From Panonychus citri (Eukaryota; Arthropoda; Arachnida; Trombidiformes; Tetranychidae): DNA of 64,000 nucleotides. Position numbers and translations under genes: made by a program. The DNA lies in the NCBI RefSeq assembly GCF_014898815.1, contig NW_026515433.1, positions 1,510,501 to 1,574,500 of the forward strand, written 5' to 3'. Below the pieces are notes generated by a model. The model was given only the letters and a program-made list of their open reading frames with translations, was not told where the DNA came from and did no database searches. Positions 11,241 to 24,072 of the stretch are shown here, in pieces. Positions within the stretch are counted from its first letter, which is position 1. Every line of letters begins with the position of its first letter.

Positions 11241-12368
11241 TTAGGCGGTTACTCCGTAAGCTGAAGCAGAGTTTTTGTTTTGATTAAAGAAATCGGAATT
11301 GAGTCCAGCTTGTGAGGATTTAAGGTTTTCGTTATCGAAAGCGAAACCAGATCGTTGGGCAGCATTGGCATCGAATCCGGTGTTTCGGAATTGAGATCCT
11401 GAAGCTTTGTCTGAAGATGAGAGAGAAGAGTCTGAGAAGAAACCATCAGGTCTGAATTCTCGGTTATTAGCGGCTCGGTTGGATTCAGTTGAGAAGGTTG
11501 AACCAGAATTATCGAAACCTCTCATGGCTTGTGAGTTATCATTGAAACCAGAGCCACTTGATCGTGAAGCATCTAAGTCGTTTCGGTAAGCGTTAAGACG
11601 ACCAGCGTTGGTAGATTCAGAATCACTTCGAGATCCGAAAGCAGATGAGCCTCGTCCTCCACCGATACCAACATTAGCTCCGGCATTTCCTCCTTGAGAT
11701 CCACTTGAAGCACCAGCTGAAGCTCCGCCACGTCCAGAGTTTACACCAGCACCAGCGTTTCCATTGTTTGACCCTTGTCCTCCGCCGAGGATAACTCCAC
11801 CGGAGCTTCCTTCACCGATACCTGAACCACCTCGTCCACCATTTTCTGGTCGATAACCTCCTTGTCCACCGGGAAGGGTAATTCGACCTGAACCTCCTTG
11901 TCCACCGTTTCCTTGACCTTCACCATTACCGTTACCGTTACCATTTCCACCGGCACCAATGCTGACACCTCCTCGGCCTCCACCTCGGGAACCTCCTCGG
12001 CCTCCAATTCCGAAACCTAAACCGATTCCTCCAACACCAACACTAACACCTCGTCCACCGGAACCTCGACCTCCGATATTTACATCAACACTGGTACCTC
12101 GTCGAACGCCGAGACCACCAGTACCAACACCAACACTGACACCACCTAAACCTCGTCGTCCATTCACACTAACACCAACTCCACCGGTACCAACACCAAC
12201 ACCAACTCCACCAGAATTACATGATCCAGTTCGAGTTCGGATCAAATGAGCTTCGAAAAAAAAAATTTATTTCAATCAATTAGACCAAAATTAAATTCTA
12301 ACAATTAACTTACCTGATGACAAAGAAGCCACAGCAAAAAGAGCAAGACAAATAAGTGAAAGTTTCAT
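11241..12368 (-). CDS. Secreted Gly-rich repeat protein with conserved C-terminal module
   Basis: Coding exons are complement(12314-12368) and complement(11241-12250), 354 residues. Signal peptide MKLSLICLALFAVASLSS, phase-1 GTAAGT donor, acceptor TCGAAG completing Ala. Body order: HLIRTRTGSC, about 90 residues of GVGVGTGGVGVSV-type Gly/Val repeats, the GQGGYRPENGGRGGSGIGEG repeat shared with the 4403-6545 gene, then the Asn/Asp/Phe-rich module (AYRNDLDASRSSGSGF, RGFDNSGSTF, GFAFDNENLKSSQAG) and the end SASAYGVTA. The TTG at 12245 is internal Leu, not a start. One Cys lies near the mature N-terminus. Likely an extracellular structural protein; exact role unknown. Confidence 0.82.
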
Positions 12369-12446
12369 AATTAAATTGAGAGTTAATTACAACTATTAAA
12401 AGTTAATTGTGAGAAAAAATAAATTGCTGTTAACCAATTGCACTCT

Positions 12447-12454
12447 CTTATATA
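12447..12454 (-). promoter_or_regulatory. TATA box of the 11241-12368 gene
   Basis: Minus strand reads TATATAAG about 80 bp upstream of the ATG. Confidence 0.55.
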
Positions 12455-13070
12455 CTAGCCAATGCTAAATGATTAGTTAATCGTCATCAGCCCAACTGAT
12501 TACAAAATCTTTGTTAGAAAAGGTGAATTAGTAAATTATTGCCACAATTAGAGTTTCAGAATTAAGATCAACAATTAACCGAATATAAACAAAACGATTA
12601 ATCAAGAAGAGATAATTAATTAGTTGTGACAATCAGCTGCAAATGGCTAATCAGTTATAAACGATAATCAGTTAATTGTCATAATATTTTCATTCCAACA
12701 ATCTGAATAACATTTATCTTTGACTGTTTTAATTGTCAATCAATTGATTAACTATAAATTAATATTGTACACGGAATTAAATTGTTACTATAGATTTTTA
12801 ATCATTGAAAAATGGTTGACAATCAAGCAACAATCAAGTGACAATCGTAAAGACAAAAAGTTATGAAACAATCAAAGGTAAAAATAAACCGGATTACAAT
12901 CAACAGTTACAATTAAGACAATAAATTACAATTACAATTACAATTAATCATTTGTGTTTTACCAAAGGGTAAACAACAATATCAATTTAGCACAATTAGT
13001 TAATTATTTACACAAGAATAAGATTAATACAAATGAAAAAAAAAGAGATTCGGATTAATTGGATTAGTCA
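12455..13070. other. Intergenic, AT-rich
   Basis: No gene seen. It holds the 3' UTR of the cuticle-protein gene on its right side. Confidence 0.55.
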
Positions 13071-16000
13071 TTAATCTTTATATATGAGAATTGGAGCACC
13101 GGAAGAGGAAGTGGTTGATTGGGGGGAAGAGTTTTGTTTACCTGGATTATTAACAATCAAACTGACCCTTTCCGAGGGCTCCATCAGATGATGGTCACTT
13201 TGAATATAAGGATTATCTTGATTCTTCCTGATTAACGGGACTAATCCCTTTAATCCGTTTTTGAATGTTGCATAAGCTTCAGCTGAAGATGATGATGAAG
13301 TTAAGGTTTCCCTTGACCTTTCATTTGAATTGGAAGCTGAGTTATCCTCCCTTGTGGAAAGGATTAACTGTTTACCTTCATGTGGATTAACGGTTAATCC
13401 GTTTGACGATCTATGGTCAACCTCTTGACTTGTGGCCGGCATTTTATTGATGTAAACTGGTTCTCGAGGTCCAGTTGATTGTTGGTCACCTTCAAATGAA
13501 TACCAATCACGATTCTGATATTGATTAGGTTGATGGTTTAGCTCATTGGATGATGATACGGATGATGATTCACTAGAACCAGAATTTTCATGATAAAATA
13601 CTTTCGGAATTAGATCAGTCATCGGGTGTTGTTGTTCATTTGAGGAGATAATCTGGTTCATTGGATTTTGATAGTTTTCGGTTGGCGGATAAGCTGCTGG
13701 TCTTTTTCTGGTCACTGAGCCGCGTTGATTGTTGGACTTGAGAGATGAGTGATGAAGATGCTGAGAGGGTGAAGGTTGAGATGAATAAGCTGATGGAGGT
13801 GGTGGTAGGGGCAGATGAACTTGGGGCTGGTGTGGGCTGTGTTTTTCAGCCGATCCCTGATTCAGATATCCATGGTGAGGAATAGTATATTCAGAAGAAT
13901 CAATGTTTTTCTGTTGGTGATGAACATTTTTCTCACCGGAATTATGATTCGAGGATTTTATATGATTCCCGTTTCCGTGTTCACTTGAATACGAGTCACT
14001 TGTATCTTGACCTGAGGTTGGCTTGCGTTCAGTTGATTCCAATGAATCGGATGATTGGTGGAAACGCATAACCGGTAGCGGGAATTCAGGAATATCGTAG
14101 TTGACCTTAGGCGCTGGCGGCGAAGGTAATTGAGTTGGATGATGCGATTGGTAATGATGGTGATTGTCTCTTGCTCTTTGGTAATTGTTTGGTTCCGTTG
14201 GACGTTGATTTGGTTTTAATTGTTGCTGCTTTGATCGTTGATCGTTGCGTTTACCTTGATCATTGTTATTACTGTACCACCGATTGTCCGACTTTGACCT
14301 CAACGAGTTGGACTTTTGCTTCTGATTTTCATGGGAAATCCATTCTACTCCTTTTTCTGGTTGTCTTGGTTTCTTCACATCGCGATAATTGCCCTCTGGG
14401 TAGTGTACCTTTGATTTGGGCCTTTCGAGGGCTTGGTGGTAATATCGATGACCCTCATTGACATCGGGCTTAGGGAGCGCATCTTGTTTTGTTTTAACTT
14501 TCGAGTCGTAAGCTGACCGGTGCTCATAATCAGGTGAAGTTGGTGCTAAGGTTGAATATCGCTGAGGTTTATCAATGCTAACTCGATTACTACTTGATTT
14601 GACCTGATGCTCGCTTGGTGGATCTTGATGTCTTGGTGACCAGTCAGCGGCTTCCGATTGATAATGAGCTTCAGCCTCGGAAACTTTTGATCGGCTTGAT
14701 TTTGGTGTAGAAAATAATCTTGTCGGTGTCTCAGGTCGAGGCGGAGTTGGAGGTGGCGGAGGTCGATCAATGAAAGAGTTGAAAGCATTTTCGTAAGCTC
14801 TCCTGTTAGAATCAAGTTGCCGATTTTTTTCAGAATTTTTCCTCTTCGAATTGACCTTTTCTCTTTCAACGTGATGATTATTTCGTGGTTCAGGATAATG
14901 TTCACGATGTCGACCTTCACTATTGTGATCATCTTTCATTCGTAAATTGTGATCTTTAACCGCTTTAGGCTTCGATCTAACATGTTCAATGCTGGGACCA
15001 AGAGCGGTAACCTCTTCATCTCCAAGTACATTATGTTTCAATAGTCCAACGGAAACGGGAGTGGTCACTTCGTTAGTAAAAGGTTTCGTTATCATTGAGA
15101 TCGACGGTGTATTGTAGCCCTCGATTCCAGGCTCATTCGAGCTCATCTTGACACGGAAACCATTTTTATCGGCGATATATTCAACCTTTCGGTAGATCCC
15201 GTTAGCGTCAACGTAACCATAAGATCCGACCTTGGCTCCGTCCCCGTCGCTCTCCTCGTGCCGATGCTGAAGGTTACCTTGACCATCTTCAATCTCGTAT
15301 CCAAATTGATAAGGTTTCTTAATTTTATCGTCATTTAAAGCTTTATAATTAATCTCCAACTAATTAACCACAAAAATAGATAAATTAAAAAAAGAAAACG
15401 AAAAAAATTAATCATTTTTGTTTCCATAATTCAAATCAACGAATCATTTAGTAAACAAAATGATCGTTAATTGTGAGATCTTCAATTGAACAATTGAAAA
15501 AATTATGTTCCCATAAATAAGCAACAATCAGTTGATTGTTGAAGGCAAAAAAATTACGATTAACAATCAATAAGAATAAACATTTTTTTTTTCAATATGA
15601 AATCTCGATTAAATCAATGGGAATCACAATCAACTAATCATTTAGTTTTTAATTGTTACTCTTACTTTCATTTTGAAAGTTTTAAATTTAGTTCAAAAGG
15701 CTTAATTGTTTGGAATTAATTTCTTAATTCTGATTCTTCCTGGAATAATCATTTTGCCAAGATTGATGATGATGCTTAATTGTTTTCCACTCATCAACAA
15801 TTAAACTTTGCCAAAGCTAATCAGTTTCCTGATCAGATAATCAATTGGCAGATCACAAAATATTCATGATTAAGTTAATCAATCTGAAAAAGAGTTAATC
15901 AAACTAATCCCAAGATTAAATTGTGACCAGATTAACCATTGATCACTGAGCACAATTAAACTGATTCCCGATTGTGGGTTAATGTTAATCCATAATAATA

Positions 16001-19000
16001 TTTATATAAATTGTTGATGATTAACTTTACAATTAACAGATCAGAAAAGCTCATTAGCCTAACATGTAAATGTTATTATGTGACAATTTGATTTGATCTG
16101 ATTGTTGATCATGATGATTAACGTTAATGATTAACAATTTATGAGAAAATTAAAGTTGATTCTAATCTTGGGGGAAAAATGATTAACAATTAATTTAATT
16201 TTCGTATCAACAATTGATTTAAATTTTGGTATCGAAAAAAAATTGATTATATTTTCCTTTCGTTAACACAATTTAAATGAGACACTTAATTGTGACCAAT
16301 TTATTAATGATGTTCAATTGTTTTAAAAAGTTTTCCTCTTAATCATAATACTAATTAAGTGTAATATCAATCAGCAACAATTTACCCTTAATTATGATTA
16401 AATTGTCATTCAAATTGTTTGGTAAGGTTATCAATCAAATCTGAACCTTCAGCTGATTTAATTGTTATCATATCAATATCGTTGGTTAATTAGTGATTAA
16501 AATTAAAAACAATTAACACACTTAATCAATAAGTAATCAATTTGCAATATTGATTATTAATTGAAATGATTAACAAGGAAAATTAAAATCAAATCAATCA
16601 TCAACTTGAAATATCAACAACAATTAAAATGTGATCAGTAGTTAAAATCAATGATTAATTAATTGTCTACCTTCCGGTTTTAATCAATTAAACTTGTTGA
16701 GAATCAATTTTTGTTAATTAAAAACTTTATTCCAATAGGTATGAGCTAATTAATTAATTGTTGATCTTAATTGTTGATTGACCAGAATCACAATTGAACA
16801 AAAAATAATTGAAACAATTTTCCCACTAACCTAATTAAATTGGACAACAATTTTAATTACAATCTTCAACAATCAAAGTTAATTAATCATTATCTTTGAT
16901 CATACAAAGTTATCTTTGATTAGTTTAAGTTTACAATTAGTAAATCATTTTGATTGTCAAACTTTCATTGGAAAGTTTAATTTATATGATTGTTATTAAG
17001 ATTCAAATCAAAATACAATTAAAGGTTTTCAATCATGATTAACGGTTAATTATTGAATCACGAGGTGAGAGACAATTAACTAATTGTCATGATCAATATT
17101 AACAAACAAACATTTTATTGGTCAACAATTAACAACATAGAGTTAAGTTCAAGTTCAACTGAAGGTGATTAAAGTTAATTGTGATTATGTGTCTTGATTA
17201 GACTAATTATCATTTAGACTTTAATTGTAAATATTGATTGGGAAACTATTTAGATAAACAATAAATTGTTCAAATCATTTCAATCAGTTTAATTGTGACA
17301 AGTGAAGGTGAAGACAATTTAATGATTAAAGATGATCAACCAACACTTTATAATCAAATCGGATTACAATTGGTTAATTGTTTGTCCTCGGTATTGAGAT
17401 TAATCAACAATCAATCACAACAATAATAATAATTGAAAATATCATTGATTAAATTGTGAAATTAATTAAAATCAAAGAGTTGAAAACAAAAAGTTAATTG
17501 TTCATTTTTAATTATCCCAACAAGGTTGAAATTACAATTGGATGATTAGTTAATTGTGATTAACTTAAGACCTAACAATCAAAGATGGTGAAACAATTAA
17601 GTTCACCCTTGTGAATAACTAATTATTTGAAAGGTGAACTCAAATCAAATCAAGTTCACAATTAACTTTCTTGATCTTAATGGTTAATTAGTTAATCAAG
17701 AAGATTAAGTTAATCAATTGAAAAAAAATCTCAATGAAATTAGTTGAACCATTTCAAGGAGGAAATCATTTAGCAATTTGTTTTAATTGTTTTGTGATTG
17801 TTAATCAAATAGTAGGATAAAAATGATGAAGATGATTAACTTAATCACTATCATGATTTAACTTGCCAATCGGTACAATTAAAAAATTGTAATCTATTCG
17901 TGATCAATGATTAAAAAGTAGACAATTTTTTAGCACTGATTACATAATATTGTCTCAAATTGTTTACAATTAGTTAATTGTTGAAAATATAAACGGAATT
18001 AACTTAATTTATTGATCGTTATAATTAACTAATTAGGTTGATTGAGATATCGGATATCATTCAAATCATTGGGTATCTAAATTGACCTTCACAATAGGTT
18101 AATTGTAGTGATAATCAGATGAACTATTTGATTACAATTTACTAATCATAATCTCAATCTAATCTAGAATTTAAATCTTTCACTATTTATCTTAATTATC
18201 CCAACAAAAATCAGTTAATTATAATAACTAAATTGTTTCATATCAAATCTTATGTCAAGGTTAATTATAATTCTTAATTGTTATTGATTGATTCTAGATC
18301 TTAATCATTGTAATTAAGCCTAATCATTAAGTATATCGACAAGTTGATCAATAAAAAACTGAAATTGATTCACAAAATTGATTGATTATCAATAATTTTA
18401 CCAAATTTAGCAGATTAAATTGTTAATTATGATTCGGTTGAGTTAATTAAATCATTGAAGCTAATCAACACTCTTTGACTGTCAGATTAACAATATGAAA
18501 TTAATCATGACAACATTTAATTACTTGAGGGTAATAATAGTTAATTCAAATGACTGAATTATGATCATCTGGATTAATCAAAATTTAAATTAAGTCTCTG
18601 CTCAGGTTAATTAACAACAGTTAATCAATTTATTTCACTAATCATTTTTACCTTCTCCAGGGCAATTAACCTAATCACCAATATCTAATTTTAATTCTTA
18701 GTTGATTTAATCCAGTAAATCATTATGATGATTTAATCAACAATTCAAGGTTTTAATTGCCAAAGGGCTGATCTTTTTAACGGTTAAAATTAACAGTTAA
18801 TCAACTACAATTAGCAAATTTCATTTTATATTGATACACAATTAAAGTTAATCCAATAGTATCTTAATCATTTGAATGTTAATATAACAGTAAATTATTA
18901 ATTGTCTATTTTTAATCATCTTAATATTGATTAAATATACCTAACAATTAACTGAATTATCAATGATATATGTTGATTTTAATTACTTTTAATTGATGAT

Positions 19001-20060
19001 CAATGAATGTTGAGTTCAACTATTAACAATCAATTGATTGGTAACAATTGATGAACAACAATTAAAGGCTAAATTGGTGGTTAAAGGTAAATAATAACTT
19101 CAACAATTAACTAAAAAAAGTCACAATTAAATACATCAGACCGTGAAATCCTTTTTAATTGTTGTTATCAATTGATGGTTACAAGTTTTTACGGTGACAA
19201 TTTAGCAGCAATTAGTAAACAATCAACTCGTAATCTTGAATGAAAACTTTTCTCACCAAAACAATTGAAAAATCAACAACTAAATTAACAATAATAATTA
19301 AATTCCAATGGTGATTTAAAAGCTTAACTGTTGGTAATGTGGTCTAATTAATTATCAGGCAAATCAATAAATCTGATCATCAGCTGATTTGGTTGTTGAT
19401 TTTCAACAATTAAAAATTGAAACAAAAGTTATCCAACAATTTAGGAGATAATCAATAACCGGAAAACAATTTGATTTGATTATTTGGTAAACAGATAAAC
19501 AATTTGGCGGTTGATTGTTTCCCGATTTTTAGTTAATCATTAACACTTTTAATCACGTTAACTCAAATGATTAGCTGATTATTGCCAATCTAATTGTCGT
19601 TCTGATTGTTTCCAGGTTATGAAAATTATGAATATCAATCTACGATCAACATGCAAACACAATTTTCTGTTTAAATTGTTGATTCACAATTAACAGTTAA
19701 TCATCATCATATAAGAATATTGAGAATCGGATTAAGCTTTGATTTCATCAGCAATCAGAATAAGAAAAAATTAACTAAACCAAATTAAAGTATTGAAATT
19801 AAATCAAAATCTAATTTTATGTTTGTTGCAAACAATTTAAATCTGTAGCTAAATTAAATCGTTGAAACTAAATTGCAAACAATTTGATTATATAATCTCA
19901 ATATGATATAATAATCATAACGACAAGGGGCTAATTGTAATAGGAAAAGTTAATCACAATTAACTGATTAACTCACCTTTTCATTGTCATTTCCTCTATG
20001 GTTTTGATTTGATGAAACTTGAACAATTAAAATTAGTCCGAAACAAATTGCTATGAACAT
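13071..20060 (-). CDS. Cuticle protein with R&R chitin-binding domain and long disordered tail
   Basis: Coding exons are complement(19977-20060) and complement(13071-15359), 790 residues. Exon 1 encodes MFIAICFGLILIVQVSS, a signal peptide, and ends in phase 0 at AAG|GTGAGT. Exon 2 starts right after TTAG with Leu-Glu-Ile (the TTG at 15357-15359 is not a start codon). Residues about 44-106 are a Rebers-Riddiford chitin-binding (chitin_bind_4) domain: PYQFGYEIEDGQGN, DGAKVGSYGYVDANG and YRKVEYIADKNGFRV are its hallmarks. The remaining 680 residues are low complexity, rich in Ser, Pro, His, Gln and Asn (RPPPPPTPPRPETP, many HH and NQ). Most family members are far shorter, so the tail is unusual. 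Expected to be secreted and to bind chitin in the cuticle. Confidence 0.88.
15360..19976 (-). other. 4.6-kb intron of the cuticle-protein gene
   Basis: A long intron by the standard of the neighbours, whose introns are 64-82 bp in the first six genes. It is very AT-rich, full of TTAATC and CAATTA words, and has no coding stretch I can support. It may hold regulatory sites. A further small exon cannot be excluded, but phase 0 on both sides makes one unnecessary. Confidence 0.65.
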
Positions 20061-21612
20061 TATGGAAACAAAATCCACACCGAAGTTAATTGTTAATAAC
20101 AAAATTATCTCGATGATGTAACAATAAAATCAGCAGAAAAGGATTAACAGGATTAAAGGATTACGAACATAATATCAAATTGATTTAATATGGAAAACTG
20201 GTCGTTTCAATTGTTCAAAGAATCATGTAAATATGATGATTAATCAAATCAATGATTCTATTAGTAAATTGTTATTGTCAACAATCAACGTTGATTTAAG
20301 GAATGGAATGATTGTTAGGCTTAGGATGGAGATGAATATAATCTTAATCTGAATCTCAAGTGAGATTTAATCTCCCTCGTTAAAGAGGAAGAGTGGGAGA
20401 GGGAAAATAAGATAGAGTGAGAGAGTGGAGAGAGAGAGAGAGAGTTAAAGTGAGGGTGGGTAGGGTGTGAATGAGTGTTTTTGGAGGAGTTACAACCACA
20501 AGGTAAGGTTAGTATCCGGTTCTGAACTTTTTGTCGACGAGTTCGAGCTCTTTTTTTACCGTTACAATCGCGTTCACTTTCACACTTCATCATGTAAACT
20601 TAACATCAACGATTACCTGAGTTGTTACCTGTTGATGTTATTTTAAGGTAAAAAGCATTTGCAAAATGTAATCCAAACACTTTTATCACTAATCAAATCG
20701 ATACATTTATTGTTTTTAATTGTTCACTTTTTTGTAACCATTTTTTGCATCTCCTCATGCGAGTCTTTGATTGTTTATTGATTGTTCACAATTTAGAAGC
20801 CAAAACTTTTCCATTTGATTTTTTTTCTTCTTCTTCTTCTTCTTCATTTCATCATCTTCAGGAACTTGTTATCGACGCTCTCGAACCAACCTTCGAGTTT
20901 CCAATGTTCATCATCATCTATTTTCCTCATCATTTGTGTCGATAAGATCAACAATTAGCATCATCGAAAACTTAACGAATTCTGTTGAACTTTATTGAAG
21001 TTCTTTTTCTGGATAATCGAAAATCTATCATTTCGATGATATCGATTATGATTAATCTGATTTTCTTTTTCTCCATCTGAATCTTGATTACAATCAATTC
21101 TCACAGGAAACTTGATTGTTGATTTAACTTTTTTCTTCGTTGATTGTAAAGTTTAGGCTTATTGGTGATCTTTTTTCAATTCAATCTTTTGCTTCTGGTT
21201 TCCAATGAATTGAATCAACTGTTTAATTGCCACAATCAACGAATCTTAATTTCAGTTGATTAAAACAGTAAATTGATGATTAATATCCGATCCAATAGGA
21301 AGTTAATCAATTTGATTCAATTGTAATTAATTTAGAAATATTTTCATTATCAATAGACAGTAAAATCTTAATGATTAAGGTGATTGTATCTTGATCATAA
21401 TTAGACTGAAATAGGAATTTAGTTAAACAATTAAACTCAAACCTTTTTCCATTATTTCATTTTAAATTGTATGATAACAATTAAATTAACAATAATTACT
21501 GATTGTTTCTTGCTAATTGTTTCAGAATTTGATAGGATCGTGACCATAATAATTAATCACTAACAATTAAAACCATTGAAATGACGAAGCAATTTATTTA
21601 TATGATCATAGC
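20061..21612. other. Divergent intergenic region
   Basis: Lies between the minus-strand cuticle gene and the plus-strand silk-like gene A, so promoters of both should be here. Contains a short GA run near 20427-20445 and a TTC run near 20828-20847. Open frames in it are low complexity and not supported. Confidence 0.5.
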
Positions 21613-21782
21613 TACGATTATGATTAAATCAGTCTGCCAATGATAAATTGATTAAAATGATGTCAAACTAAACAACGTTAATTGTTGTCTAATTGTGACA
21701 ATATCTAATCAATCGGTAATGTCATTATCAGTGTGAATTAAATTGTTGATAATATTGATTCTAATTGTGAGATTTACTATTG
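21613..21782 (+). repeat. Upstream region of gene A, duplicated at 26104-26268
   Basis: About 170 bp just upstream of the ATG of gene A is almost identical, in the same orientation, to 26104-26268 downstream of gene B. Only a few substitutions and a small length difference separate them. Confidence 0.9.
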
Positions 21783-21839
21783 AACATTAACTTTGTTTAG
21801 ACGATAAAAAAATATCAACAAGATTATCTGATTGCAGAA

Positions 21840-23006
21840 ATGAAAATGAAAATGAACTCGGTGTTGATTGTTGCCGTTTTGGCCTTAATTTGGTCGGTCA
21901 ATTTTGGTTATGGTGCTGATATTGTTAATTCTGGAAATATCTTTGACAGATTCAATCCAATCAGGTCGATCGTCGGAGCTCAGCCTTTTGACAACGCTCG
22001 TCTTAACGCCTTCACTTTACCAAGTCGGATGATCCAAGGGATGAGTAACATTGCTATGGCTCCATGGCGAGGAAATGACTTCTCAGGTCGCGGCGGTAAA
22101 ATGCCAAACATGGGTAACCTTTTCAGTGGATTACCAATAATTGGATCGGCTTTTGGAGGACGAGGTAATCGAGGATCTCAAGGTGGTGAATCTGTCAACA
22201 ATTATGGTCCAATGGCTCAAGTTGAAATGGCTCGAGCTCCTGGTTCAGGTTCTGCTTCCGCTTCAGCTCAAAGTGGTTCGAGACCAAGTGGTTCAGTTTC
22301 TGCTTCAGCCTCAGCCAATCTTTCAGGCCAACCAAGTGGCTATCCTTCATTACCAAGTAACTTTTTCTCAACCTCTGGTCAAGGTTCACCATCTTTCCCA
22401 TCAAACGGTAACTGGTCACCTTACGGTTCCTCAGCTCCCACCAGCTCCAGCCAATCATCTCGTCCTTCGTCATCTCCCACCACAACTTCAGTCTCATCTC
22501 CATCAGCTAATCTTCCCTCTATTCCTAATGCTGGTCAATCAACCATGAGTGGTACTTCCAGTGGGCCATCTCAACCTTCCCGATTACCATCAGCTAATCT
22601 TGGCCCATCATCAGCTTCAACTTCTCGCCCTGGATCATCTACTCCATCGGCTTCTTCTTCAAGCTCATCATCAGCTTCTATTGATCCTTCACTTGCTCAA
22701 ACTTTGAGAGGCTTTGGAATTGATCTAAGCAATTTCAACTTCGGCGGCGGAGCTTCTGGTCAATCATCACCCTCTTCATCAGGTGTCTCAGCATCAATTG
22801 GATCTTCTGGTCGACCTCAAGCCTCAGCTTCAGCTTCAAGCAGTAGCTCATCTCCTTTCGCCTCACTCATGAGCGGATTCACTGGTCAACCCTCTGGTCA
22901 AGCTTCAGCCTCAGCTGGATCATCATCAGCCAGCGCATCAAACTCAGGAACTGGTCAAGCCTCAAACTTTTTTTCAAATCTGTTTAACTATCCATTAACC
23001 GGTTAA
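21840..23006 (+). CDS. Silk-fibroin-like Ser-rich secreted protein A
   Basis: Single coding exon, 388 residues. The start MKMKMNSVLIVAVLALIWSV is a signal peptide ending around FGYGA. The first 100 mature residues are moderately complex (RLNAFTLPSRMIQGMSN). The rest is dominated by Ser, Ala, Gly and Pro (ASASAS, SSSPTTTS) with one hydrophobic punctuating module, SIDPSLAQTLRGFGIDLSNF followed by GGGASGQSS. Ser-rich composition is what has been reported for spider-mite fibroins, so silk is my inference; a cuticular or salivary role is possible. A possible acceptor TTGCAG lies just before the ATG, so a 5' UTR intron may exist. A polyadenylation signal AATAAA is at 23020-23025. Shares a 336-bp near-identical tract with gene B. 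Confidence 0.78.
   Translation: MKMKMNSVLIVAVLALIWSVNFGYGADIVNSGNIFDRFNPIRSIVGAQPFDNARLNAFTLPSRMIQGMSNIAMAPWRGNDFSGRGGKMPNMGNLFSGLPIIGSAFGGRGNRGSQGGESVNNYGPMAQVEMARAPGSGSASASAQSGSRPSGSVSASASANLSGQPSGYPSLPSNFFSTSGQGSPSFPSNGNWSPYGSSAPTSSSQSSRPSSSPTTTSVSSPSANLPSIPNAGQSTMSGTSSGPSQPSRLPSANLGPSSASTSRPGSSTPSASSSSSSSASIDPSLAQTLRGFGIDLSNFNFGGGASGQSSPSSSGVSASIGSSGRPQASASASSSSSSPFASLMSGFTGQPSGQASASAGSSSASASNSGTGQASNFFSNLFNYPLTG
22497..22832 (+). repeat. 336-bp tract shared with gene B (25485-25820)
   Basis: Both copies are exactly 336 bp and differ at only a few bases, while flanking coding sequence is much more diverged. It contains the SIDPSLAQTLRGFGIDL module. Confidence 0.9.
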
Positions 23007-24072
23007 TTGTTACTAATACAATAAATCAAATTAAACAAAATTAAACATTCAAACTAATCGTTTAATCAAATCACCGCATTAAATTAATTATTAGACATTT
23101 TCAATCAGCTACAAATCATTCAATTCAACGTCACGATCAAGCGCAATTAAACTAGAAAAAAATTAACCATTTGATTAGCAATTAATCACAACAATTAAGT
23201 CGCAATGAAAAAAAAGTGATTTCAATCAACTTAATTTACAAATTCTAAATCTCATTTACAAAAGTTGAACAATTTAATTAATAAAGTTAATCTAAGACCA
23301 AGCAATCAATTCACCAGGTTAATAGTTTGACAATTAATTAACTGAAAAAATCAAATTACAGCTTTTTAATCAAGTTGACAATTAATTATGATTCCAATGG
23401 GTGAACAATTAACTCGTTAATCATTTGTTAATGAAAAACGTTCAATCCAAATAAACGTTGGTTAATTTTAATTGTTACAATCACGATGTTTTAGTTGATC
23501 AGTAGTCACTAATCACTAAGTAACTTTTGATTAATTAACAATTATCATTGGTGACAATTGATTGGCCTTAATCATCCCTAATTTTTTCAATGACAAATCA
23601 AATGATCAACAAGTAAAAAATCAATCAAATTAATAATATTAATACAAAAAGTAAAACAAAAGTTAATCAATTTAAATTAAACTTGATCAACGGATCAATA
23701 AGTTGACTGTTTTCATTTGAGTTTTAATTGTAATCAATAAATTGTTTAAATAAAGTTACAATTGACCAGAAAATGATACCAGTTAATCATAAAGATTGAA
23801 TTATTATTAATTGATTACAATTTATCATCGTATCAAAATGTGCAATTAGATATCAATTGATCATTTGGACAATTAAAAGTTAACAATGATACCAAATGAA
23901 CAAGTAGTTTATTGTAATAATTAAACGATTACAAAACAATTAGCACAATTAATTAGATGACAAGTGATTTAGTTATAAAAAGGGAAGTCAATGTCAATTA
24001 GATTTTCTGTTTTCACCAATGGTGCTACTTTTGCTATCCAATTGTAATTAAGTTAATCAATCAAACCCGAAG
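23007..24072. other. Intergenic between genes A and B
   Basis: Contains the poly(A) signal of A at the left and the promoter of B at the right. The part from about 23205 onward resembles 26915-27696 upstream of gene C, with many small indels. Confidence 0.65.
23974..23982 (+). promoter_or_regulatory. TATA box of gene B
   Basis: TATAAAAAG, about 95 bp upstream of the ATG. The same nonamer sits at the equivalent place upstream of gene C. Confidence 0.7.

Noticed and set aside
13940..14470. Plus-strand open frame opposite the cuticle-protein tail
   Set aside because: Antisense shadow of a low-complexity coding exon; no features of its own.
15360..19976. Many ACAATTGT sites that could be Iroquois (ACA-N2-TGT) targets
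   Set aside because: The word is common in all non-coding DNA of this window, so there is no enrichment to argue from.
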